The notes beneath the pieces are model-generated. The model was not told the DNA's origin and searched no databases. It was given only the letters and a program-made list of their open reading frames with translations. Positions 56,227 to 63,784 of a stretch of DNA of 64,000 nt are shown in pieces (positions within the stretch are counted from its first letter, which is position 1; each line of letters opens with the position of its first letter). A program made the position numbers and the translations under genes. The stretch is taken from assembly GCA_949298955.1 (NCBI GenBank), contig CASFYQ010000001.1:186001-250000 (forward strand), in the 5' to 3' direction. This DNA comes from an uncultured Bacteroidales bacterium (lineage in GTDB: Bacteria; Bacteroidota; Bacteroidia; Bacteroidales; Barnesiellaceae).

Positions 56227-57096
56227 TTACCCTCTTCGCTGGAAGAGATTCATAAGGGCCACCACAAAATCGTCGTCGGTAGCAATAGAGGCCAAGTCAA
56301 CACGACTCTTATGCAGCATAACCGACATATTCTCCTGCCGGGCATTCCACCATTCGGCATATCGGGCCCGCACCGTAGCCGACGACGAGTCGACCCACTG
56401 CTCGACTCCACGCTCGGAGTCTTGCAATTTAATCAACCCCACATTGGGCAACTGCGACTCCCGCCGGTCATAAATCTGTATTGCTACCAAATCGTGACGA
56501 CGGTTGGCAATAGAGAGGGCGCTTTTGTAGTCTCCACTGTCGATAAAGTCGGAAATTAAAAACGTTGTACACCGTTTCTTGATGGCGTTGGTCATGTATT
56601 CGAGAGCCAACCCGATGTTGGTTCCCGTATTGTCGGGAGTAAAATCGATTAGCTCGCGTATGATATAAAGAATGTGCTTGCGCCCCTTTTTGGGCGGAAT
56701 AAATTTCTCGATTTTATCCGAGAAAAATATCATGCCTATCTTATCATTGTTTTGTATGGCCGAGAAGGCTATTGTAGCGGCGACCTCGGCCATCATTTCA
56801 CGTTTGGCCTCGCCCACGGCTCCGAAATTGCGGCTGGCCGACACATCGACCAACAGCATCACGGTCAGCTCCCGCTCCTCTTCAAAGACTTTTACAAAGG
56901 GCTTGTTGTAGCGAGCTGTCACATTCCAGTCTATATCCCTCACATCGTCGCCATACTGATATTCTCTCACCTCGGAGAAAGCCATACCTCGCCCCTTAAA
57001 GGCCGAGTGGTACTGCCCTGCAAAAATATTGCGGGAGAGGTCTCTCGTCTTGATCTCGATATGACGGACTTTCTTTAACAGTTCACTGGTTTCCAT
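56227..57096 (-). CDS. DUF58 protein of the Bat/MoxR operon
   Basis: A 289-residue cytoplasmic protein of the DUF58 family, a degenerate VWA domain. The motif GDDVRDIDWNVTARYNKPFVK and the metal-site-like LLVDVSASRNFG are present. DUF58 proteins nearly always follow moxR, as here (25 bases). It probably links the MoxR ATPase to the membrane VWA proteins BatA and BatB; that role is inferred from context. There is no membrane segment. Confidence 0.88.
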   Translation of the reverse strand: METSELLKKVRHIEIKTRDLSRNIFAGQYHSAFKGRGMAFSEVREYQYGDDVRDIDWNVTARYNKPFVKVFEEERELTVMLLVDVSASRNFGAVGEAKREMMAEVAATIAFSAIQNNDKIGMIFFSDKIEKFIPPKKGRKHILYIIRELIDFTPDNTGTNIGLALEYMTNAIKKRCTTFLISDFIDSGDYKSALSIANRRHDLVAIQIYDRRESQLPNVGLIKLQDSERGVEQWVDSSSATVRARYAEWWNARQENMSVMLHKSRVDLASIATDDDFVVALMNLFQRRG

Positions 57097-57121
57097 AAAC
57101 AGCAGTTTACAAACCGTTTAC

Positions 57122-58117
57122 TTAGGGTACTTCGACCTTGTTGAGTATCTCGCTGATAATCTCTTCGGCGGTCATGTTGTTGGCCTCGGCTTCGTAACTG
57201 AGCCCGATACGGTGACGCATCACATCGTGACACACGGCGCGCACGTCCTCGGGGATTACATAACCGCGCTGTTTCAAGAAAGCGTAGGCTCGAGCAGCCA
57301 AGGCCAAACTGATAGAGGCACGAGGCGACGCGCCGAACGAAATCATCTCTTTCAAGTCGCCCAATCCATGGCCTTGCGGGAAACGGGTGGCAAAAACAAT
57401 GTCGACGATATAACGCTCGATTTTCTCGTCGATATAAACTTTCTGTACAATCTCGCGAGCCTCGATAATCTCGGCCGGTTTCAATACCGGTTTAATTTCG
57501 ATTTTTCGGCCACTGATATTTTGACGGATAATCTGTTTCTCCTCCTCTTTCTTGGGATAGCCGATAATTACTTTGAGCATGAAACGGTCGACTTGAGCCT
57601 CGGGCAGAGGATAGGTACCCTCTTGCTCGATGGGGTTTTGAGTAGCCATAACCAAGAAAGGATCATCGAGGCGGAAGGTCTGTTCTCCGATGGTCACCTG
57701 ACGCTCCTGCATGGCTTCGAGCAAAGCACTCTGTACTTTGGCCGGAGCCCGGTTAATTTCATCGGCCAGCACGAAATTGGCAAAAACAGGGCCCTTTTTG
57801 ATTTGGAATTGCTCTTTGGCCTGACTGTACACCATGGTACCTACCACATCGGCCGGCAGCAAGTCGGGGGTGAACTGAATACGGCTGTATTTCGAGTCAA
57901 TCAGCGAAGCCAGTGTTTTGATGGCCAACGTTTTGGCCAAACCCGGAACACCTTCGAGCAAAATATGGCCGTTGGACAGCAAACCAATCATTAATGAATC
58001 GATCAGATGCTTTTGACCCACAATCACCTGGTCCATGCCCTGTGTAATCATATTCACGAACGAACTCTTGCTGGCAATCAGGTCGTTCAACTCCCGAATA
58101 TCAACTGTTTCACTCAT
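57122..58117 (-). CDS. MoxR-family AAA+ ATPase
   Basis: A 331-residue ATPase of the MoxR/AAA_3 family, first gene of the Bat operon. Walker A is GVPGLAKT (about 56-63), Walker B LADEINRAPAKVQSALLEAMQE, sensor ATQNPIEQEGTYPLPEAQVDRF, and a C-terminal lid with GASPRASISLALAARAYA. MoxR proteins act as chaperones that assemble VWA-containing complexes. Here the targets are likely BatA, BatB and the DUF58 protein. A -7 box lies about 55 bases upstream. Confidence 0.93.
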   Translation of the reverse strand: MSETVDIRELNDLIASKSSFVNMITQGMDQVIVGQKHLIDSLMIGLLSNGHILLEGVPGLAKTLAIKTLASLIDSKYSRIQFTPDLLPADVVGTMVYSQAKEQFQIKKGPVFANFVLADEINRAPAKVQSALLEAMQERQVTIGEQTFRLDDPFLVMATQNPIEQEGTYPLPEAQVDRFMLKVIIGYPKKEEEKQIIRQNISGRKIEIKPVLKPAEIIEAREIVQKVYIDEKIERYIVDIVFATRFPQGHGLGDLKEMISFGASPRASISLALAARAYAFLKQRGYVIPEDVRAVCHDVMRHRIGLSYEAEANNMTAEEIISEILNKVEVP

Positions 58118-58169
58118 ACGTTTTCTCTTTTTATATTTTTATTTATATGTTTTTTCACCTTATCTCTCG

Positions 58170-58177
58170 CAAATTTA
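58170..58177 (-). promoter_or_regulatory. -7 box for the Bat operon
   Basis: The minus strand reads TAAATTTG. An imperfect inverted repeat (GCGATAGAGA at 58178-58187 with TCTCTATATCGC at 58189-58200) lies directly upstream and could be an operator. Confidence 0.5.
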
Positions 58178-58231
58178 GCGATAGAGAGTCTCTATATCGC
58201 CCCTATCGTGTTAAAAATGGCTAACCATTCA

Positions 58232-58278
58232 CTTAAAAAAAACTAAGCCGCTAACCTATTCGGCCAACGACTTAGCTA
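58232..58278 (-). terminator. Intrinsic terminator of the HU-type gene pair
   Basis: CTAAG-CCG pairs with CGG-CTTAG with an internal asymmetry. On the minus strand the stem runs into TTTTTTTTAAG. It lies directly after the stop at 58283. Confidence 0.5.
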
Positions 58279-58282
58279 CTCG

Positions 58283-59620
58283 TTACTCATATCGGCTCAA
58301 AATCTTTACGGCCAAAGCCTTAGCCTCTTCAACCGAATGTCGGTCTTGGGCGTCGATATGATATTTTGCCGCATTGGGTATAACCACACGGGTACCGATA
58401 GGTATTTGATTGGGATTATCAATCACTCGCTTGTTCTCTTCATAAATATACACCCAAAAAGTTTTATGCCCAAAATATTTGCGGGCCAAAGTCGTGAGGA
58501 ATACTCCCGAACGAATGGTCTCTACCACCGGCTCGGCTGCGGGTTGCACCTGGGCCGGAGCTGCCTTTTTCGCAGTCTGTTCCGTATCTGCAACCGGCTC
58601 TACCCGTTTGGTCTCGGCGGCAACCGAGGCTGTCGTATCGCCATCGGCAATCCCGGCCGAGACTACGGTGTCGGTCGGCGCAGGTATAACAGCCGTATCG
58701 GCCGGATTGTTCTCGACCGGCCGGAGCGCGAAGGCCTCGTCACTACTCAGCGACAACGTATATTCGCCAATCTTGATACCCGCTTCGTCACGCAAGAAGA
58801 ACCAGGCCGCGGCACATATCACCGCCACCAGGCCCAATCCCGAGAGGGCGCCCCACCAGAAAGCCCGGCGCGAAGCCGACTTCTGCAAATATTCATGATA
58901 ATCACGCTCCGCGTCGTCCGCCTCCGGCCCGACAGCATCGTCGGGTTCGGGTTCTTGCGGTGCGGGGGCCGGCTCGATTTGCGGCAACTCCTCGGGCTGT
59001 TCTTCTTCGGGCCGCACCTCGTCGACCGCTTCCGGAGATTCTTCTGCGGGTTCCGTTTCCGGCAGAGCCTCTGCGGGCAGCGGTTCGGCTTCGTCCTCCC
59101 CTGCCTCTTGGGGCTGGGTCTCTCCTGCCTCCGGCACGGCATCGGCCGCCTCGACCTCAACTACCGGCGATACCGGCTCCTGGGCAGCCGCATCGTCTGC
59201 GGGAGCTGCCTCTTCAGCCTCAACGGTTTCCTCCTCGGCCTCGCGGCTGTCGGGCAATGTGTCATCGCCCACCGCCATCATCTCTTCGGTCGACACATGA
59301 TCGTTGAGAATTTCGACCGAAAAACTCGAGAAAGGGGCGTTTACCGCTTCGCGTAACGCCTTATCGGGGACAAACGACAATTTGTAATGTCCCGGAATCT
59401 CTACCGGCTCACCCGTCTGCACATTCACACTGGCACGAGGCTCTACCCAAATAGGCTTGAACACGCCCAGCTCATTTATCTTCAGCTCCTCGCCCGACGA
59501 AATAACCTCGGTCGAGACCGTAAAGAACTCTTTGAGGAAAGCCTCGGCCTCCTTCTTGGTCACATTCAGCTTCGCGGCGAGTAGGGTGACCAAATCGGGG
59601 AAAGATATTTTTTCATTCAT
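58283..59620 (-). CDS. HU-domain membrane protein with periplasmic LysM domain
   Basis: A 445-residue protein of unusual architecture. Residues 1-95 are an HU/IHF-like DNA-binding fold (FPDLVTLLAAKLNVTKKEAEAFL; GEELKINELGVFKPIW; ASVNVQTGEPVEIPGHYKLSF). Residues 107-245 are a highly acidic E/P/A/D-rich linker, likely disordered. R251-R252 precede one membrane helix at 253-276, so the N-terminus should be cytoplasmic. The C-terminal part is periplasmic: an A/T/P-rich spacer (280-365) and a LysM-like domain (about 370-416; FLTTLARKYFGHKTFWVYIYEEN, NPNQIPIGTRVVIP). The start overlaps the stop of the HU gene (ATGA), giving coupled translation. It could tie DNA to peptidoglycan; that is inference. 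Confidence 0.75.
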   Translation of the reverse strand: MNEKISFPDLVTLLAAKLNVTKKEAEAFLKEFFTVSTEVISSGEELKINELGVFKPIWVEPRASVNVQTGEPVEIPGHYKLSFVPDKALREAVNAPFSSFSVEILNDHVSTEEMMAVGDDTLPDSREAEEETVEAEEAAPADDAAAQEPVSPVVEVEAADAVPEAGETQPQEAGEDEAEPLPAEALPETEPAEESPEAVDEVRPEEEQPEELPQIEPAPAPQEPEPDDAVGPEADDAERDYHEYLQKSASRRAFWWGALSGLGLVAVICAAAWFFLRDEAGIKIGEYTLSLSSDEAFALRPVENNPADTAVIPAPTDTVVSAGIADGDTTASVAAETKRVEPVADTEQTAKKAAPAQVQPAAEPVVETIRSGVFLTTLARKYFGHKTFWVYIYEENKRVIDNPNQIPIGTRVVIPNAAKYHIDAQDRHSVEEAKALAVKILSRYE

Positions 59621-59904
59621 TTCGACGAGAGCATTTTGAGTTTCATTTTAATCGCACTGCCCGGTTTGAACGACAAGATCATTTTGGGAGGCACAAGCAT
59701 ACGTTTTCCCGTAGCGGGGTTTACAACGACCCGCTCCAGCTTCTTCTTCGGCTCAAACGACCCGAATCCTTGAATCGCCACCGAGTCCATCTGCGAACAA
59801 CGCTCCTTCATGATTTGGAGAAAAGCCGACATGTAGCTCTCCACCTCCTCCTTATCCTTACCCAAACGGGTCTGCAACTGTGTCAAAAAAGTTTTGTGAT
59901 CCAT
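59617..59904 (-). CDS. HU-family DNA-binding protein
   Basis: A 95-residue protein from the ATG at 59904 (MDHKTFLTQL); an in-frame ATG two codons earlier (59910) is also possible. It has the HU fold: N-terminal helices (KTFLTQLQTRLGKDKEEVESYMSAF), the turn GFGSFEPKKK, and the DNA-clasping arm with NPATGKRMLVPP, followed by FKPGSAIKMKLK. HU-type proteins bend DNA in the nucleoid. The arm and the proline tip are conserved, so DNA binding is likely. It is the first of a coupled pair with the HU-LysM protein. Confidence 0.88.
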   Translation of the reverse strand: MDHKTFLTQLQTRLGKDKEEVESYMSAFLQIMKERCSQMDSVAIQGFGSFEPKKKLERVVVNPATGKRMLVPPKMILSFKPGSAIKMKLKMLSSK

Positions 59905-59919
59905 GATCATCTGTTTTTC

Positions 59920-59938
59920 AAGTCCCTGTCGGGGACTT
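59920..59938 (-). promoter_or_regulatory. Hairpin in the leader of the HU gene
   Basis: A perfect 7-bp stem AAGTCCC/GGGACTT with a 5-base loop, between the -7 box (59951) and the ATG. No T-run follows, so it is not a terminator. It may protect the 5' end of the mRNA or be a regulatory structure. Confidence 0.45.
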
Positions 59939-59950
59939 ATTCTCTATCGG

Positions 59951-59958
59951 CAAATTTA
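59951..59958 (-). promoter_or_regulatory. -7 box for the HU gene pair
   Basis: The minus strand reads TAAATTTG, the same octamer as in front of the Bat operon. The leader would be about 40 bases. No well-spaced -33 box. Confidence 0.45.
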
Positions 59959-60113
59959 GAAAAATTCTGCGGAATAATTGCACAAAACAACAGATTACCA
60001 TTTTAAGAAAGAAAGAAAGAAAAACAAACATAAAGAATGTAGTCCCACTGTATACTCTCTGTACTGTTGCCAATTTGACATTTTCGCCTTTCGTTCAGAT
60101 TTGTGGAAAAAAG

Positions 60114-60144
60114 TTTGTGTGCACACACATTATTTGTATATTTA
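60114..60144 (+). promoter_or_regulatory. Promoter of ppk1 with embedded palindrome
   Basis: TTTG (60114-60117), exactly 19 bases, then TATATTTA (60137-60144). The spacer begins with a perfect 12-bp palindrome, TGTGTGCACACA (60116-60127), which could be an operator. Confidence 0.6.
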
Positions 60145-60172
60145 CCGTTACTTAACCCTTACAGTAGCAACT

Positions 60173-62272
60173 ATGGAAAATGTTCGGAAATATTTCAAGC
60201 GAGATATTAGCTGGTTATCTTTCAATTATAGAGTATTGATGGAGGCAATGGACAAGACGGTTCCCCTGTTTGACCGCATCAAGTTCCTGTCGATATACCA
60301 GTCGAACCAGGAGGAGTTTTATCGCGTGAGGGTTTCGGAGTATCACCAGATTTTGTCCGACTCTTCAAAGTCCGACGAGGACAAGGAACAAGCCGAGCGC
60401 ACGCTGGAATCGATCAACCGGGAGGTAAACCGGCAGGTCGACATCTTCAACAAGTTCTTCTTCAACGACATCATACCCGAGCTCGAGAGCAACGGCATGG
60501 TACTCTACCACCAGGAAAAAATCGAAGAGTTTCATCGGGAGGAGGTCCGCAATTTCTTCAAGGAAGAGGTATTCCCTTTCTTGCAGCCCGTACTGATTTT
60601 AAAAGACGACATCGTCTCTTTCCTGCGTGACAACCGCCTCTACCTGGCGATAAAAATGTACCGAAAAAGCGATCGCAACACACCCGACCGTCAACCGTTT
60701 TATGCCCAGATAAAGATACCGTTCAGCAAGGTGCCGCGCTTCATCAAGCTAACGCCCTACAACGGGAAGAGCTATGTAATGTTTATCGACGACATGATTG
60801 CACTGAACCTCGATATAGTCTTCCCGGGATTCGACATCGACTCGCACTATGCGATACGAGTTTCGCGCGATGCCGATTTTTCCATCGAACTCAAAGAGGG
60901 CACCAACATCGTCGATGCCGTGCGCAAACGGGTAAAGAAACGCAAAATAGGCAATGCCAACCGACTGGTCTATGACGGCAATATGCCTCACGACATGTTG
61001 GAATATATCTGCGAAGCCTACAATATTCCTCACGGACAATGTATCCGCTCGGGACGGTATCTGAACTTGGAGAGCCTCACCAAGTTGCCCAACCTCACCG
61101 GCAAGGTACTGAGCGAGACCCTCCCCTCGCCCATGCGGCTGCCCATCTTCGACAACTCGCAGTCGATGTTCGAGGTAATTCGTCACCGCGACTTTCTCAT
61201 ACATTTTCCATACCAATCGTTCGACTATCTCACTCGATTTCTTACCGAGGCGGCCGATGACCCGACTGTAACCGACATCAAACTCACTCAATACCGGGTG
61301 GCCGAAAACTCGGAGGTGATAGACCGCCTGCTCTACGCCGCCAAGCGTGGCAAACGGGTAACGGTCTATGTCGAAATCAAGGCCCGGTTTGACGAAGAGA
61401 ACAACATCATTACCTCGCAACTGATGCAGGAATCGGGGGTACGCATCGTGTACAGTACTCCAGGATTAAAGGTACATGCCAAAGCGTTGCTGGTCAAGTG
61501 TGTACCGGCCGACCACAGTCTGCCTCACGCCTATGCTTTCATGAGTACAGGCAATTTCAACGAAGATACGGCCCGCATCTATTCCGATATGGGGTTGTTT
61601 ACTGTCAATCCCGATATTACAAGCGAACTCGACAAGCTTTTTTCTATTCTCGACGGCTCGTCGACCGACCGCGATTTCAGGACTTTACTTGTGGCTCAAT
61701 TCAATATGGTCGATGTATTGAAACAAAAGATTCATTTCGAGATGGAAGAGGCTCGTCAAGGACGGAAAGCTCACATCATCTTGAAAATGAACGGACTGCA
61801 CGATACCAATATGATTAATGCGCTCTACGACGCCAGCGAGGCCGGGGTACATATCAACTTGTTGGTGCGCGGCATCAACTGCCTCGTGCCCAACCAGCCT
61901 TACAGCCGCAACATACACATGCTCCGTATCATCGACTCGTACCTCGAGCACGCCCGCGTGTGGTATTTCTACGCCGCCGGCCGTGAAGAGATATACCTGT
62001 CGTCGGCCGACTGGATGCGCCGCAACCTGAATCGTCGCATCGAGACAGCTGTTCCAATCTTTGACCAACGTATCAAACACGAAATTCTGTCAATCATCGA
62101 TTTACAACTACAAGACAATGTAAAAGCTTGTAGAATAGACGAATATCTGGAAAATCATTACATTCGCAATCAAGGCCCCGCCATACGCTCTCAACGACTC
62201 TGTTATCACATGTTGGAGGAGTTTTCAACCCCCGACTCTCCCACCGGCATGCCCGAGATATTTATCAGTTAA
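60173..62272 (+). CDS. ppk1: Polyphosphate kinase 1
   Basis: A 699-residue enzyme that makes inorganic polyphosphate from ATP. The start at 60173 (MENVRKYFKR) is chosen because a promoter lies just upstream and the 65 codons before it read as non-protein. Domains: N-terminal (1-105; RDISWLSFNYRVL), head (about 106-315), and two PLD-like C-terminal domains. The autophosphorylated histidine is H435 in LKVHAKALLV, the same number as in E. coli. Further conserved segments are YVEIKARFDEENN and SADWMRRNLNRRIETAVP. It is divergent from the HU pair and has no ppx neighbour. Confidence 0.95.
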   Translation: MENVRKYFKRDISWLSFNYRVLMEAMDKTVPLFDRIKFLSIYQSNQEEFYRVRVSEYHQILSDSSKSDEDKEQAERTLESINREVNRQVDIFNKFFFNDIIPELESNGMVLYHQEKIEEFHREEVRNFFKEEVFPFLQPVLILKDDIVSFLRDNRLYLAIKMYRKSDRNTPDRQPFYAQIKIPFSKVPRFIKLTPYNGKSYVMFIDDMIALNLDIVFPGFDIDSHYAIRVSRDADFSIELKEGTNIVDAVRKRVKKRKIGNANRLVYDGNMPHDMLEYICEAYNIPHGQCIRSGRYLNLESLTKLPNLTGKVLSETLPSPMRLPIFDNSQSMFEVIRHRDFLIHFPYQSFDYLTRFLTEAADDPTVTDIKLTQYRVAENSEVIDRLLYAAKRGKRVTVYVEIKARFDEENNIITSQLMQESGVRIVYSTPGLKVHAKALLVKCVPADHSLPHAYAFMSTGNFNEDTARIYSDMGLFTVNPDITSELDKLFSILDGSSTDRDFRTLLVAQFNMVDVLKQKIHFEMEEARQGRKAHIILKMNGLHDTNMINALYDASEAGVHINLLVRGINCLVPNQPYSRNIHMLRIIDSYLEHARVWYFYAAGREEIYLSSADWMRRNLNRRIETAVPIFDQRIKHEILSIIDLQLQDNVKACRIDEYLENHYIRNQGPAIRSQRLCYHMLEEFSTPDSPTGMPEIFIS

Positions 62273-62364
62273 CGACAAATATGCCGCGACCCTCTATAAA
62301 TAAAAAATCTTAAAATATCGGAATAAAAGAATAGAAATTATTATACACACATTATAATTTTTTA

Positions 62365-62372
62365 TACTTTTG
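62365..62372 (+). promoter_or_regulatory. -7 box for the coiled-coil outer-membrane protein gene
   Basis: TACTTTTG fits TAnnTTTG, about 30 bases before the ATG at 62402. No clear -33 box. Confidence 0.45.
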
Positions 62373-62401
62373 CCCTATAATATTTTAAGAATAAAGGCAC
62401 A

Positions 62402-63337
62402 ATGAAACGAATCGCTTTTCTTTTTCTCATCGGTATATCGATTGCATCGGTATCGGCTCAAACATTAAGAAAACAGAATCAAATATTAAAGGACTCTATC
62501 GGTGTCATGCAAAAAGTCATCGACGAAAAAACGGCAACAAACGATACCTTGTCGCAAGAAAACACGCTCCTTAAAAACAAACAGGCTCAACTCCAAGCAA
62601 GCAAGGATTCGCTCGACAACCAACAACAGATATTGTTGGGCAAATACGAGGAGTTGTCGACCGAGAACAATCAACTGAAAGACTCGCTTTTCATCTACCG
62701 AAACGAAAACAACGGATTGCGCTCTCAGGTAAACCAGTTGAATAATTCGTTGACCAACCTTACTAACGAGATGAACGCCAAACTCGACTACATGGCCAAA
62801 CAAGAGAAAATTTGGGGCCGCAAAAAATATTTCAATATCTCTTACGGTATGCTTTCACTCGACCGGGGCAACAACTTGGAAAAACTGAGCAGCGACTTTG
62901 CCGTGAGCATTTCTCGGGGTAATACCTATTATCTGCACAAAACACCTCTTCTCGGTATGATTAAATTCGGGTTAGACTGGACCTATTTCGACATTGCTGC
63001 GGCCCAATACAGCACCGATGAATCTGATTTCGAAGAAAGCAGCACGATTTACAAGGCCGAAATTGGCATGCAATTTGGTCCCTCAATTACAGTTAACCCC
63101 GTCGATTTCCTGAAAGTAAACCTCTATTTCCGTTACGACCCTTCATTCTCGGCCATGTATGGCGATGAATTTAAGTGTGGCTATGGCTCCTATTTCAGCA
63201 CGGGTTTAGCCGCTTCATATAAGATTATCTCACTGGGTGCCGAATACCGATGGGGCTCTACCTCGTTCACGATAGACGAAGAAAAACAAAACTGGAAAGT
63301 TTCCGGAACCTATCTCTATGTCAGCTTCCGGTTCTAA
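62402..63337 (+). CDS. Coiled-coil outer-membrane beta-barrel protein, unknown function
   Basis: A 311-residue exported protein that I cannot name. A signal peptide (1-20, ending SVSAQ) is followed by a long heptad coiled coil (about 22-135; many L, N and Q in a-d positions, for example LSQENTLLKNKQAQLQASKDSL). The rest (about 140-311) has alternating strands typical of a barrel (KYFNISYGMLSLDRG, IYKAEIGMQFGPSI, LKVNLYFRYDPSF, IISLGAEYRWGST) and ends TYLYVSFRF. The coiled coil would project into the periplasm, perhaps to peptidoglycan. It stands alone between ppk1 and a strong terminator. Confidence 0.7.
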   Translation: MKRIAFLFLIGISIASVSAQTLRKQNQILKDSIGVMQKVIDEKTATNDTLSQENTLLKNKQAQLQASKDSLDNQQQILLGKYEELSTENNQLKDSLFIYRNENNGLRSQVNQLNNSLTNLTNEMNAKLDYMAKQEKIWGRKKYFNISYGMLSLDRGNNLEKLSSDFAVSISRGNTYYLHKTPLLGMIKFGLDWTYFDIAAAQYSTDESDFEESSTIYKAEIGMQFGPSITVNPVDFLKVNLYFRYDPSFSAMYGDEFKCGYGSYFSTGLAASYKIISLGAEYRWGSTSFTIDEEKQNWKVSGTYLYVSFRF

Positions 63338-63361
63338 AAGACCGTTGCTATACAGAACAAT

Positions 63362-63398
63362 AAAAAATACCGGCAGATTGTCTGTCGGTATTTTTTTT
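63362..63398 (+). terminator. Intrinsic terminator of the coiled-coil protein gene
   Basis: A 13-bp stem (AAATACCGGCAGA with TCTGTCGGTATTT, one G-T pair) and a 3-base loop, followed by a run of T. Confidence 0.85.
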
Positions 63399-63563
63399 AC
63401 CTTCATACTTGCGGTAAATTCAATAACGAAGCGTCCCAACAGGAGAAAAAGAAATCCGCCCCCTTACGAAACTATTTCGGGCTATCGCGTGTTTATATGA
63501 AAAACGTATAGAAAACAGTGCACAAAAAAGCATATCCCCGGCATTATCTTCAAAAATATTTCT

Positions 63564-63571
63564 TATCTTTG
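63564..63571 (+). promoter_or_regulatory. -7 box and long leader of the Ntn-hydrolase gene
   Basis: TATCTTTG, an exact match. The start codon is about 210 bases further on, so the leader is long. In 63399-63784 I see no credible gene; two overlapping frames there (63550-63759 and 63604-63927) are chance frames. The leader is pyrimidine-rich between 63620 and 63720 with no clear riboswitch. Confidence 0.5.
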
Positions 63572-63784
63572 GATAAAATAGGCTGTGGCTCGGCATAGCC
63601 GTATTGGGGGAACCGGCGTTTCCTTTTTTCCCTGCCCCGCTTTCCCTCGCTGTCTTTGATAAAAAGGGACACGATTCGGTTCTTCCCGACCGATTTACCT
63701 TGTCCTCTCTGCTCCCCTCGCCGAAATATAAACCGGCTTGTACACATCTGAAATTTCAATTTCCAAACTTAATATACAACAATA

